Source of the DNA: Phoronis australis
Taxonomy: Eukaryota > Phoronida > Phoronidae
Assembly: GCA_002633005.1 (NCBI GenBank)
Contig: NMRA01000111.1
Coordinates: forward strand, 464,866 to 528,865
DNA: 64,000 bases
Direction of reading: 5' to 3'
Positions 1 through 13,451 of this stretch are shown piece after piece (position 1 is the first letter of the stretch; every line of letters starts with the position of its first letter). The notes under the pieces are model-generated. The model did no database searches and was not told where the DNA came from. It was given only the letters and a program-made list of their open reading frames with translations. The translations under genes were made by a program, and so were the position numbers.

Positions 1-569
1 TCGGAAATGTATGCATTATTTCCTAGATTATACAACCTCCAAGAACCGGGGTAAAAAAAAACAATTTCCTAGTACATGTCTCAAACTAATATGATACAGC
101 GTTTAAAAATGACACAGCAAAACAGTACAACACTAAATTCCACTTGCAGATTACCTCTGTACTGATGGCTGTAACTTTGAAACTAAGTTACTTGATGTCG
201 CTTAGCTCCGATTCTTGCATTTCTTTGCGCGCCTCCCTGTTGTGTTTGCTTTCCCCTGTCAATGCAGCCACACTCTGCAGTAATACGTCATTCAGCCTGG
301 ACATACTGTGAGTTGCTGAAATTTTCAGTGTTTCAAATTGCAAACAAGTGAACGTCGCGAACATGTTTTAACATTAGATTAAAATCTAAATAGCGCGAGG
401 ATTAAGCTATTTTGCATCTTCAACCACTGATGGTGTTTGTATTGAAGGTGAGCTGTAGAACGAATATTCCACGATAACTATTTTATTTTAATGTCGCTGC
501 TGCGCAATCCACCTCACTTGTGGCTTGTTAGTGTGAGTCAATGATGAGACCAGCGCTCATCTGGGTAAA

Positions 570-690
570 GTTCAGTAACGATAGGACCTACGCCAAAAAG
601 CAAGACTGCGGGAGATTGCCTGAGATATTGCCGTGTATTTCAAATAACACGTAATTTTGGTTAGATTCCTGTAGCTGCGAGACAGCTAAT
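570..690 (+). mobile_element. Partial copy of the 127-bp MITE family
   Basis: GTTCAGTAACGATAGGACCTA, AAGCAAGACT and GAGATATTGCCGTGTATTT match the copy at 43923 in order. The right terminus is lost. Confidence 0.6.
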
Positions 691-1039
691 GAGCTTACCC
701 AATTAGTTTTATTTTACATATAGCCTAGGTAACAGATACGGTCATTATCCTGTGACCTGACCTTTCCCGTCAGCTAAAAGACGCCTGAAACAAGCCTTAA
801 TTTATACCTTATATGACGTACAAGTGTCCCGTCTATATACATGTAACCATTCCGGACATGATCCTTGTGCGCATGTCTAATTTGTCATCCCTATAGGATC
901 TTTCAACAGTGTTTTTATTTTGCACTCACCGCGCACACATACACTGTATTTCACATGGGTATATATTGTGGTTGGACTTAATATATTTTGTGTGTCAGTA
1001 AGAAACCCAACGAGTGTTGGTTTTTATGCTGCTCTCCAT

Positions 1040-1830
1040 CTACTTAGCTTAAGCCGAGTTGGACCTAGACCTTGGCTGGCCTTTTCCCTGTTTTTGCAAT
1101 TTTAGAGAGTCGATTCGGCAAGTTTGAAAGCCATAAACAGAAAAAAGCAACGCGACGAAATCATATCAAAGACTTACCAGCGTTACAAATGCTGTTCCCT
1201 GCAGAATGTAATTGTCACATCTAATAATCAGTGAATGACAGATTTAAGCTTTTTGGGAGAGCTCGAGGAACCGACGAAGATGTAATTTCTTCAGTAAATA
1301 CAATTTACTTTCAATTAAAAAGATATCTTAAATGGAGTATATTCTAAACGTGTACGCAACATCAAGCAAAAAATCAAAAGTGTGAGATTATGAATATTTA
1401 CGTTAACTCTCCCTAAGTTTAATAGAGCCGGGCCATTGGTAACCGCTCGTTTAACTCAGTATTTCCGTGACAACAACGAGCTCAAATGCGATATTTCAGA
1501 TCACGTTCTCACGTCACTTTGTTTCTAACTACAATATTTGATCCAGAGCAGATTCGTGTGCAGGCATGTCTTATATGGGACCTATTCAGTGCAGTAATAT
1601 GATTATGAAATGTGATAAATCTATTGACACAGGTTGTGGGTTGAGGGGGTTCTGGGTCGTTGGGTTGTAGGTCTAGGGAGACGTTGGTGCAGAGGTCGTG
1701 GTGGTTGTTGGTCCAAGGGTCGTGGGTCGAAGGGGTGTGGGTGTCGAGGGGGTTAGAGAACAATCCCCTGTGGCTCTGTATACATCAGTGAGACTGGCCG
1801 AGACACTTGATGAACTCAAGAAGGAGGTGG
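1040..1830 (+). repeat. Dispersed repeat, fullest copy (left-end family)
   Basis: 1040-1440 matches 3090-3480 (shared GGCTTTTCCCT, AGTCGATTC, AAGTTTGAAAGCCA, ACGTTAAC). 1427-1800 matches 6600-6845 (shared CCATTGGTA, ATTTCCGTGACAAC, ATATTTCAGATCA, GTCGAGGGG, TTAGAACAATC). Together they define a unit of about 800 bp of unknown type. A G-rich imperfect repeat (GGTCGTGGG-like) fills 1625-1755. Confidence 0.5.
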
Positions 1831-3089
1831 ATGAGCTACATCAATGTAGGTTTAAACATTATGATAGGTCTCGGAATACAGTACCATCAACAAATCTGTC
1901 ACGGTAGTGAACTAAACATTCTCTTGGTTTTAATAAATGCAGTAAGCTGGAATGATGCTCGCCCTTGTGAATCTGAAAGTAATCGTAGACCTAGACGGAG
2001 AAGAGAGTCAAGAAACGTTGACCAGTCATGAACACGCCGACGATGGAGGTTATTAGTTCCCAAAATTTGGAACAGTCTGATCACCCCGCCACCTAGTTCC
2101 AAACTTTTGTAACTTGTCGAGGGCTAAGACCGGCTAAGTTAAGACCGAAGACAAACATTCACAAGAGACCGTATCGTGAGAACGATGTCATATTTTGGTA
2201 TTCGGTCTTGGACAGAGAGTTAGATTTCGACTACTCACAAAACTTTCGTCACCTGTCGCAATTCAAACAAATAATAAGGGTGGGAAACACGTTTTCAAGA
2301 GTGATCTGGGAGTTACAACTCTTTTAAAGGGAAATAATTACAGCTTGAGTAATCCTGTTGCAAACAGTTCCACCAATGGCTGAGAGTGTGCAAGAGGCCT
2401 TAGGGCCAATTCAGGAATTCCGATGAACAGTTGGAACCTGGACTGTCTACCTTAAGTGACATATAGATGTCAACTGACAGTTCACATCAACTGAAGCGTG
2501 AAAATAGGAATTGGGTGAACTAGGCTAGCCGATGATCAGCTTGGACATGATTCACTTGAATCTGTCCGGTGGACCCAGAGGCCAAGATTCATACATGTAT
2601 ATTATGACCCATTGGATAATATGCTTTTCTTAGGAACATGTCTTTACAGTTAAGTGGTTTTCAGATTTTTTTGATAATCGACAACCTATGTAGTGTCTTT
2701 TATTCGATGTCACGATGTCAAGTATCTACCACGCTAAATGAATACATTAATGTAAACGCGCACCAACTCATATAATTCTGTCAACATCATGTGCACACCC
2801 AGCCCAAAATGAGGGGTTCGAATGTTTGAGAATGAGGACCTTTTATTAAAATTCACGGTACGTTCATCGCTATGAATTTTGCATTCGTCGAATTTCGGTA
2901 GTTCCTATCTTTTCAGTGGACGTTTGTATTTCTTTAAACTTTTTTGTGTTTTTTTGTCTCCGAGATGGACATTTTGCGCACATTGCCAAGTGATGGGAGC
3001 TCGTTCGAGCACCCTGAGCCCCTCCTGGGTAGGCACATGAACATATAAAAGCCCAAAGCCCCCTCGACCGACATTCTCGAGTGGACGTG

Positions 3090-3480
3090 AACTTAGAACT
3101 AGAGCTGACTGGCAGGATCAACAAGTCTGGCCGAGAGCTCGGCCGGCTTTTCCCTCTTTTATTTGCAGTTAAGATAGTCGATTCTGTAAGTTTGAAAGCC
3201 AGAAAAAAACTAACCAAATGGAATCAAAGACCTACCAACGCTTTTCAGAGAATGGCAGATTCAAACTCTTTTTGGGAGAGTGTGAGCATCCGACTAACAT
3301 GCAATTTCTTCAGTTAAGGCAGTTTGAAAAAAAACAAATTGTTAACTAAGAACATCTCAACGTTACATGGAGTATATTGTAAACGAGTACACAACAGAAA
3401 GCAACTAATAAGAATGTGAAATTATGTCCATTCACGTTAACGTGCTCTCTCTAAGTTTTGTGGAACCATAGATTCTCAAT
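3090..3480 (+). repeat. Dispersed repeat, partial copy
   Basis: Diverged second copy of the first half of the repeat at 1040-1830. Open frames here are not conserved between copies. Confidence 0.45.
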
Positions 3481-5223
3481 AAAAAAACCCTAACGAAAAT
3501 AACAGTTAGGTCCTTCCAAATTTTAATCATGTATCTTGGTCAGTTACTTTAACAATGTTCTGTTAAGTGTCGAACTTTGGTCCGTGGACACGAACGGAAC
3601 GGAATAAGGATTGTTAACAGTGTCGTGTATTGGACCAATTTTGCATAATCATAACTATGTTTAGAAGTTGCGTTACAATGTACTGTTGGCCTATTTTAAT
3701 GGGGCTATTCGGAGAATTCTCCTCGCGGTGTCGTTGCTGTACTAGTGGTGATTGAATTGCGCATGCGTCGCTGTCTGCATGTAAACAGCTGGTAAAAAGA
3801 CGGATTGTTACCTAAATACGTCGTCGCGCAAAGCCTTATTGTTGCTATTTTCCCTGGTGCAAGTCTTTGATAGGTGGTCACAAATTACCAAAAGACCGAA
3901 GGTTACTACATTCGTGGAGCATTGCGGTCAAAAGGGTCAACCAACTGAGAAAAAGTGTATGGATGCCGAAGCCCCTTTGGTGTCGTGAAAAATGCACATT
4001 ATTAAATCACTTTTAGCCTGTTTCACATAATATAATTCAGATCTTAAATAAGACTTGGGTACAAAGATTTAGTTTTTACATATAAACATGAAGATGAAAC
4101 GTCAAGTATGTTCTACCTTACTAAAGTAGTTTTGTCTTGTGTTTTCTTTTATAAGTTGCTAATATTTCTCTAACTATTCTGTTACAGGTGAGAGAAAACG
4201 ACTGAAACCAGCCGCCTGACCATCTATTTTGCCTTTGGCAAAGTGAAAAGTAATCCTTCAGCAATAACCTGAGAGAATTAAATCTAATTCAGAAATTCAG
4301 CCTTTGATATGCCTGATTATGGACTCCATTGTGTGGGAAAATTACAACTGTTTTTAACAATGTTGTTTTTTATATACTTTTCTTGGATGTGGAACTTTTG
4401 TTGTGGACAAGTTATAACAAAACTTAAAGTTGTTCAAAGGCCTTCTTAAGAAAGCTCTAAAAATAATTACACACACAAACAAATCAAATGCAAACAAAGG
4501 GAATACTTCATTTTGATCGCTGCACATTTCTAGAGGTCAACAGGAAAACGACAATTCGCAAGCGTAATCGCTAATCATTTCAGCTTTATAAAGAATAAGC
4601 ACAGCTGCACTGTATGGGGCTTTAAAGCTGAGGAAATATTGTGGTTTCAGTAAGTAGTGACAAACTTGCCTGTTGATGAAAAATTTATTCGACCATCAAA
4701 GTGTAACATTAACGGGCTTTCTACTGCCAATAAGACAGTCGATGCAGTCACTGAATGTCATTTCCCCATAATGTGTACCAAATTGAAAAGTCTTTACCAT
4801 TAGTATAAAGCCTTCTGAAAGTAAGAAAGGACAGGTATTTATACCAGATGCTTTTGGTTTTCATTTCACAGAGATCTAATTACAATAACCTATATAAGCG
4901 CTTGTAAAAAAGGTCCAGTTTCGGCACGTGGCTTTCCTCCAGGTAACCTCATTCAGCCTCAGTTAGATCCTTCAGGGTAAACACACCAGCATATCACTTG
5001 ACTCGTTTTGTGCCCAAAATCTGACCCTGAACTACACCAGAGTGTCACTACGTCTTCCTTAGATTCAATCCAGCAAGTTTCTTCCAGGAAAGGAAATAAG
5101 GTATCGTCCACACTTGACTTATTGACTTTGAAAGGGTATCCTCACCAACGAGGCTCACTTGTGTAGCAGTAGATATAGTTCCTCTTCATACACAAACAAC
5201 ACGTTGTCTTATGGTACTGAGAT
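3481..5223. other. No feature supported
   Basis: AT-rich noncoding-looking sequence. I see no gene, tRNA, clear repeat or domain-like frame. Confidence 0.4.
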
Positions 5224-5488
5224 TCATACTTCACCAAGGCCACTGACATGTTCATTGCGCCATGCAGCACTAATGGTGTGTGGAAATGTTGTTGGAAGAG
5301 AAAGGAGTAACAAAGCTTGTTCGTTGTCTCCGACGAAGAAAGTAGGCTTTAACAACAGATCTACATGTACACTGGATGGGAAGATCTTGCTGGTTAGCTG
5401 CAGTCAATTGCTTAAAACCAATTTCTGTCCATTCAGGGTCGATGCAGAAGCGATGCATTTCTCCTCTGCACGGTACAATTCCTCAAAC
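5224..5488 (-). pseudogene. Exon-like frame with one internal stop, unidentified
   Basis: After a good acceptor (ctttggtttttag, minus strand) a frame reads FEELYRAEEKCIASASTLNG to a TGA at 5404-5406, then continues open for about 58 codons (DNEQALLLLSLPTTFPHTIS) to a second stop. The protein-like composition on both sides of the stop suggests a decayed exon, or a true last exon ending at the first stop. I do not recognise the family. Confidence 0.22.
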
Positions 5489-6599
5489 CTAAAAACCAAA
5501 GGTCACGTGAAAACAGACATGTTAGAATTTCATTTCAACGTGTAATAAATTTACGGAAGACATAGGATAGGGAGTAAACATATAGTCTAATGGATATTTA
5601 CGTACCCTTTGCCATGGCATTGGGCTTGGATTGTAATCTCACTAATCCATATCTAGTTAAACATTCAGCATTCATAGATGTAACTGTCACTGATAAACCT
5701 GTTTGCAATCATTCTAAACCATAAAACGGTTTTGATGTACGAAAAGATCTCGAGTGCTACGTCAAGTATCGTAACACGCATCACAACAAACGATAAACCC
5801 GACTGGCGACTGTCGCGAAGTCGACATCGGCGAGTATCTCAGTTAACAGGCATCAGTAGAATAAACATGGAATAACCGTTAAAATGATCACAAACCTTAC
5901 CTTTGTATAAGGTCTTGCTTACTTTCTCTCATAGAAGCACCATTTTCATGCAATATCAGATTCAGTTTGCACACCTACAAGCCATTTCACCATGTATTTA
6001 AAGGAATCGAGGCTGTTAATCTACCACCACTAGTACACGCGCGCCCTCTATTTAATGTAAATTTTCCGAATAGCTCAATTGTGACATTTAGTTTTGACAC
6101 TCAGGTTTGGCAGATGATATGTCAGTGTTTGCCTTTTCTCCTTGGAACAAAGCTGCGTAATTACACAAATATTTATTGTTATAAATTCATTTTTGTTAGT
6201 TAATACTTGTACTTATTTTTATGAGTTGATTTGTACGGTGCTGAATTTAACTAATACTACTTGCATAAAAAATCTGCTGATGCGACTGAAGCTGTAAACA
6301 CGGGGAGATTAACTCATAACATGGCTGAATTATCTTGTGAATGTTTTAAATGACATGACAGAGAACAATATATGGATTTTATTTTTACAAGTCTTAAAAA
6401 CTTCGTAAAATTAACCAATTCGACTATTTACTTAACTAAATCTTGAAACGAGTGAATGGCCGGTCCGTAAAACCGGAAGTTTCCTATCTTGCGTGTGCAG
6501 CACCCTCTCATGGTCAGTGCTTATGTCATTTGGTCCACAATACGCTCAATGCGCTCTGACGGGAGTTAGCAGTCCCTGTCCATAGTCTATTGTGGAAGA

Positions 6600-6850
6600 G
6601 GTCCATTGGTATCCGGTCGTGCAACTATTTCCGTGACAACGATAGCATGCTCACAATCCGCTATTTCAGATCATGTTCAATTTCGCCACTTTCTGTTTTT
6701 TAACATCAACCCTTGAACCTGAACAGACTCGAGTGTAGGTAAGTCTTATCGGAAAGTATCTTAAGGACGTTTTCATGTCGTGGGTCGGGAGGGTTGTGTG
6801 CCAAGGGAGTCGAGGGGATTTTAGAACAATCCGAGTGTCAGAGCTCAATG
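6600..6850 (+). repeat. Dispersed repeat, partial copy
   Basis: Diverged copy of the second half of the repeat at 1040-1830, keeping the G-rich CGTGGGTCG section in shortened form. Confidence 0.45.
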
Positions 6851-9800
6851 GGTGTTATACTGACTGAAGTTACTATGGTGGTTGCAGTTCGTAAGTCATT
6901 ACGCACCTCGACACCTGATGTGTAGATACACCTAGGGTGTAAAGTCAACTTGCCAGAGATGATGCATCTATTGGATAGTAGTTAACATAATGCGTTTTGT
7001 GGAAATTCTTTGTTATAGGTTTGTGCTACATCACAAGGTAGTCGTGAGAGTTGTGGTGATTGGACGGAACGTTTGAAGAGTATATTGATGAGCTTGACGG
7101 GCGTTGGCGCTTTATCTATGTAGGGATGCTTAGGGCCAAGTTTTAATGGTTGGTCATCACCAGTTGTAAAGGCTCAATCCTGCATTTGTATGATAGGGGA
7201 ACCAAATTTGTTAGCTGTCCATGTAGAAGAATCTGAGCAGTGTATGGCCTAGGGTTCACTGATAAGCTTAAAGGTGGGAATTTTAGTTGTGGTCACATTG
7301 GCAGCAAAAATATTAGTGTAAGAACATGCAAACGTGAACCCATTCTGAAAGAGACGCTCATCAGTCCTATGACCAATTGATTAGACATCGAATCGTGTAG
7401 TATGTTAGAATTGATGGGGAATCGTGTCAAGCTTTGAATGGTAGTGGTTCGTGGATGTCTTATTAGTTCAATCATTAACGTGCTGGCACCTTTTCCAAAC
7501 CGAAAATTACACATGTTTTGATTAACCAACAAATTCGGAACGGCTTCATTACAGCAAATAATCGAAATATTTTTTGCTGGTAAGGGCGGGATCAGCATCT
7601 CTTTTCGCTGGGGATGTGTACTTTAATTGATGATTGTGTTTGTTTCAAGATCTCAGGCCCTCTGCTCGTATTCTCCAGTTTCATGAAATATAATCAAAAC
7701 TGCACATCATATAGTAGATTATGCCTGTCTTTTCCGCTGGTATCCGCGGTAGAAATATGCGTAGTTGTATGCCATAGTGGGTACCAGAGCATGTCACCGC
7801 GCGCTCTTCATTAACTGTTAAACCTTATCGTCCCGGCAGGACCTAGTGGCTGGTTTTCTCACTATGTCTTCCTTATCACTAAAGTGACGTGTCCACGAAT
7901 TATACGTTCCAAACATGCGATGACTGAGGAAGATATTATTCTAATTTTGCTAATGCTGCAAAACTAGAAGACTGTTCAGGAAGATAAAACGGAGACTGCA
8001 AGACAGCTCAGCCAACTGTTTGACTAATTGATGTTAGCTCAATGACAATGATCCTCATTCTCCCTTGCCTGGCTTTACCCGTTTGTGGGTCCAGTGTGTT
8101 TTGGATGTCATATGGCCCTTATTTTGGCATATGTATCAGTGTGTGCTGACTTCTGATCCTGATCTGCACACTTGGGTGTTGTCAGTTTATCATTTGATGT
8201 GGAGAAGGGAGGATGTACCGTATTCTGAGAGCTGCAGTATTGAGGTGATTTGTTTCTTATTCAATTATGTTTTCTTGGAATTAGCATTATTTGTATATGT
8301 TTGTTTAAATTGTTATCGTACTTACAATGTAGTTTGTTTTATATATGAAGAACCGAACTGTTCGAGTCTGAGCTGTTGTTAGCTTTTAGCGTATCGTAGG
8401 TAATTTGCTGACACTCACTGTGACAAAAAGGACAGAATTACCGGAGGTTTCGCACTGATTGAACCAGAAAGAATATATTTATTTTGGCTGGATACTTCTC
8501 ATTTGAACAATCAAAAACGTTAACGACTCTTCTGATTTTTAAACTTGTCTTTAAGATTGGTTTCAATACCTATCCTTGATGGTGCTGTGGTTTCGGTAGT
8601 CATCCTTGGTATAAACATAACATCGGGCTCGTTTTCCTAAAATCAAAACAGAATGTTTTAAAAGTGGAAGATGCTAACTACGATTTCGTTGTAAGACTGA
8701 GCAGCGCAACATATTTCTGCAGTCAATGAACACTTATTGTATCCACATGGCCAATCCCAAAACACGCAGAAATGTATTTCTTACAAAAACAGCAGTTACT
8801 TGAATGGCTAAAATGGTCTTCTACCAATGATTTGTAATGGCATAAAACACACTCTGGAGCTCTGACATTTTGGAAAATATCTAAGTTCCCATAATCACTC
8901 AGTCGATAGCATTTGTGTCAAAGTCAAATAAGAGGAATTGGTGAAGCCGGAAGTTGACGTCATAATTCACCGTCACTTGCTTATTGCGGGAGATCCTCAG
9001 CTAATTCGTCGTCGTTGTCGTCGTCATTGTCGTTAATGTAGAATCGACGAGCAGCACAGCGTGAACAAAGCCGGAAGATACTAAAAGTATATATCCAATT
9101 GGATTTTCAACTATTACTACTTAAGAATTGAATCAGGAAAAACATAAAGTCACTTTAATTTGAATTGAGTAATTTTACAGGATCCTAAACGTTTACCATA
9201 TTCCACCTAAATTTGATTTTGTCACTTATTGTCACACTACTTTGAGAGACAGAAATGACACCTCGTAAAAATATTGCACTCACAGGACTCAAAATTTCAT
9301 TGTAGCTAAAATTACACCAAGCAAAGTGATCTCAGTACAAATTGAATACGCAAACTAAAATGATCCTAACAGCCTTTTGCCACAACAAGTAACTTAAAGT
9401 GCACTTTAACTGAACATTTTCAGCAATATAAGGTGAAACGAGCTCACGTTAAGTATGAAAGTAGGCGTGCATGATTGGTACCACGGCGACTGAGTACGGC
9501 AAAAACGTTCCTCCGTTCACTGAAATTTGGCAAGCATAATAATAAACGATATGAACCTAAGAGAAACAAAAATTTGAATAAGCTTCCACACTTCAAAATC
9601 TAAACGTAATCCTCTAAGTCAAGTAAGATTTTTCCATTTTATTACTTTTCTTCAAGTTGACAGCAACTAGTTACAAAACATGAATGAGAACCACAATTTA
9701 TGCACGAGATTTAGAAATATGAGGCCTGCTGTGGCACATAATCATACATTGAACAGAAATTGACTTTCAAACAAAAATATAACTGTTTTAAAACAAATTC

Positions 9801-11357
9801 AACAGAATTTAGCAGAGTTCAATGTCTATTTAATGGGCACTTCATATTGAAATAAATATAAATTCATTAATAGCTATGCCACGAGAACGGGAAATTTATA
9901 CAAAACTGTTCTTTTGCAATGTGTCTACAAATGTGTTATAGTTAAATCTTTACCGATGAAAAACTTGCCATGTTGTCCAAACGTGAATTTTGAGCACTTT
10001 AACTTCTCAATTAATTACACGTGCATGATAAAATTGTGGTGAAAACTCTAATATTGTACAGAATGGCAGGCAAGGATATGTGTTACTAAATTTTATTGCT
10101 AGAACATTTGTGAAAATAATGTTTAAGCACCTTAAAGCCGTAACCTATGCCGCTGACATCGCAAAATGGCAGACCAGACCAAAATGAAGAGAACTTTCGA
10201 CATATAAATAGCGATAACTTTCGAATGCAGCAAGCGATTTTGATATTTTTCATTTTTTATTCCATTAACCAGAGCCTTTTCTGTCTTCAAAGCGAAAAAC
10301 AAATTTTCAGTTTGACCGCTTCATACAGTCCCGAGCCCTTAAAACAAAAATTGTTCATAAATATAAGCTAAAACGTCAACCGTTTCGGGTATTGGCACCA
10401 GACATGTCATCACTTGAACCTGCGTAACCTCTGTCTCACGATCAGTTATGAACGCTCGATGGGTTAAATGGTAATATGTATAAGCCAGACAACTTTACGG
10501 TCGCTTAAATGTTGATTTCCATTGATCAGTTTTCTTGAAACCATTTTAAAGGTAACGAAGTTACAAAAATATTCGTTTTAGAAGTGTAGAATACGCAACT
10601 TTGAAGCATTCCTTAGAAAAAAATATAAATCCTTTCACGATTTTTAAAAATTTGTTCACTCATCCAAGATCTATCCACAAACTTATCTTTCAATATGCAC
10701 AGTCCCGCTAACTGGCTTGTCGAAGCGCTTAAGTGACACCTGGTACTTTCAAAACTACAAAAAGAGCTTCCGGGCTTATCTCCCCTGCCACGTGATGAAT
10801 CCAACGAAATCATTAGTATCAATTTCACATGTCCTTCCTAATCCCGTTGTGTTTTCACCCATTGTATGCAATCTACCACTTTTTATATTGTAGAATTACT
10901 ATTTTTGATATGCAGAAACGTGGCATTTGTTTCGTAAAACTTTGAAGGCCTATACGTAAACAATTAGAAGTCAATAAGTGCAAAATTTGAGATTTTTGTT
11001 GCAGAGCCAAACCGCGATCACACACACAGTCTAAAGTAAATGTGGAAGTTGACCCATGGAATGATTTTTAGATTTCGTGTGGTTTTCTCGTGGAATAGCT
11101 TTTAAGTTCGCTTGATGTGGCGACTTCGGCCTGGTGCTTTAGTACCGCCTTAGATATTGCATTTAGAATCTGAGATATTTTAAAAGTGCCAATCGTGAGC
11201 CAAAATCATAGTTCAATTCTAATTCGAGATCCCTTGAACGTCAGCCGCATAGTCGTCCATCGGGGCCTTGTGATGCTGAAAATAGCTTTGCAGTGAATGG
11301 CCAGAGCTGTATTCTACTAGAGGTAGAATACACAAGGTTTATGATTTTTAGCGGCTG
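6851..11357. other. No feature supported
   Basis: Only short chance-like open frames; a small GTC/GTT triplet run lies at 9009-9037. No domain or splice-supported exon was recognised. Confidence 0.4.
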
Positions 11358-11535
11358 CAATTGACCTATCGCAAGCTCCGCTCGCTTGCGTAATGTCGAC
11401 AAACAATAAGTTTTACCCGACAACGTGTTGTCTGTCCGGTAAAATTGGCTGTTTGGAAACAAAGGTGTGTCAAAAATACTGCGTGCTGATTGGTCAGTAA
11501 AGCCGTCACTCAAAATCCTGGCGATAGGTCAATTG
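11358..11535. mobile_element. 178-bp foldback MITE
   Basis: CAATTGACCTATCGC at 11358-11372 is the exact reverse complement of 11521-11535. Inside are a hairpin with 7-bp arms (CGCAAGC/GCTTGCG, 11370-11390) and a nested palindrome at 11411-11444 centred on GACAACGTGTTGTC. No clear target duplication. Confidence 0.65.
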
Positions 11536-12198
11536 AAAGATGAAAAACAAACTTTCAGGCAGGTTAACAGTACCCGCAGTACTTGACGCAGTTGTACCTT
11601 CCCCAATGCTCAAACTGGCCGACAAAGGCGGCTTGGGTGAATATGTGGCAGTCAATACGCTTGTTTTCACAGCTTGTAAAGCGATTCATTTAAAGATGTA
11701 TTCGATCGTGTTTAACCAGCTAAAATACCATGTAGGTATATTTTTCTTCCACAAAGCCTTAAAATGCTCACAACTACGTGACAGGACTTCATGCACGATA
11801 TCAAAAACGACATCAAACCCTCGGCGACTCTAGAAACCAAAGTTTATTGAGGTTTGATAAATTCTAAATTTTGGTTTCCGAAAATAGCGCCTTGACTTGC
11901 ATTGCCCACTCATTCGCCGATAGCACAAGATCGAATGAACTTGAAAATACTTTAAAGTCACTATTTCCTTTACTTTCGCCTGCTTAGATCACAAATTGAG
12001 CTTTGCCAATCGAAAGATATCACTAAAATTAACTCTTTTCGTAAATTACAGCCATGTACATACACTCGTTATTTTACTATTAATTTTTTTTAATTTATAA
12101 AAAGTGGGCGGACTTTCAGCCAAACCTCATTATTTATGCGGGGTTGCCAGTGGCGAGATTACCCATAATGCACACGAATCAGCTGACGGAAGAAAAAC

Positions 12199-12218
12199 AT
12201 GTCAAGCAAGCGGTCGAG
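12199..12218 (+). CDS. Possible isolated first coding exon (MSSKRS)
   Basis: AAAAACATGTCA places an ATG in a favourable context; six codons plus two bases reach a consensus donor CGAG|gtgagt. No downstream exon was found, so this is only a lead. Confidence 0.18.
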
Positions 12219-13369
12219 GTGAGTTAGGTGTTTTGGGACTTGCCAGCTAAACAAGAAATCAGAATGTACAAACATTTGGAAATCACAGCTTGATTCTTAC
12301 TCGTAAGCAGCAAGATTAATTTGTTCTGATCCTCGGTTCTCTCAACTATTTCTGTCGCTATCCCGAGTCATTCGAAGTCGACGTATCCGTGTACTTGTCT
12401 ATATTACATAATATACAGGCTACAGCCTCGTGAGTTGTGTTCAATTTTAAACCTGCAATCGAGTCTTAGTGATACATGACTTCGTCGAGCTTCGTTGTTA
12501 ACGTTTCCTCTTCTGGGAGATTATGTACAACTCGGAGGTGCACGATATCAATTGCTTACGAAAAATAAGTTTTCTGTGTGACACTGTGATGTTCAATTTC
12601 CANGATGCGCCCAAAATTGCATCAGCAACAACGTCTAGGTGTCCTGCACACTGCCGTATTACTGCAAAAATGTCATTCATAAAAGTATTGCGTGCACGTA
12701 TACGTGTAACGTGATCTGCCATCATCCTTGGTAAAAGATAACAAAAACAAGCGGACAATCTGTGTAAACCCGCTTCTTTAAAGAATCCTTAGCTTGAGGT
12801 ATATGATAAATATGTTATACAACATAAGTGCTTGTACCAGTGTGATATTTTATCTCGATTCGTGATATGCAACAAAACTATTTGAACGAGGATATGGCAT
12901 GTTCCGAAAGTGCTTTTGTCCAACGGGAGACATCACAACCCAAAGAGCCCGACGGCGTTTTTAAGCGAATGTGAAATTGCAGGTGCTTCAAAATCCATTT
13001 TTAGTGGTGTCGCGTGGGAATTAACATAAGTATTTGATAAAATGTCAGTGTCGCCGTGTGTCAAAAAGCGGTACATTTTGATGGTTTGGTGGGATGTTGG
13101 GAAAATTCAAAAAGTGGGATAGTCGGCCACGAACGGGAAAAATGGAAAGTACATAGATTGCGTAATGTACGCTGTCAGCAACACAAAGTATTGAACTTGA
13201 GTTTTACAGGGTAATCTTTTCAATTTTTAAATTCTAGTTCACGGGTATAGACAAATATTGTGTATAACTACTGGTCAGAAATCGAATTGACAAAAAGTAT
13301 CCCAGCAACAGGCAAACATTACAAAAATGAATTATTATAGAAGAAAATAGAAACAGTAATAATTGTTGC

Positions 13370-13451
13370 AAACACAAACACACACAAACACTACACAAAC
13401 ACAACACAATCACCACACAAACACTACACAAACGCTCAAAAACACTACACA
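13370..13451 (+). repeat. Imperfect CACAAACACTA minisatellite
   Basis: Repeated ACACAAACACTACACAAAC-type units, low complexity. Confidence 0.7.

Noticed and set aside
1509-1907. Gly/Val- or Thr/Pro-rich frames on both strands
   Set aside because: They come from the imperfect GGTCGTGGG repeat. The short coiled-coil-like tail (LAETLDELKKEVDELHQ) has no convincing acceptor.
13370-13451. CRISPR-like short repeats
   Set aside because: Units are imperfect, contiguous and low complexity, with no unique spacers; the genome is eukaryotic.
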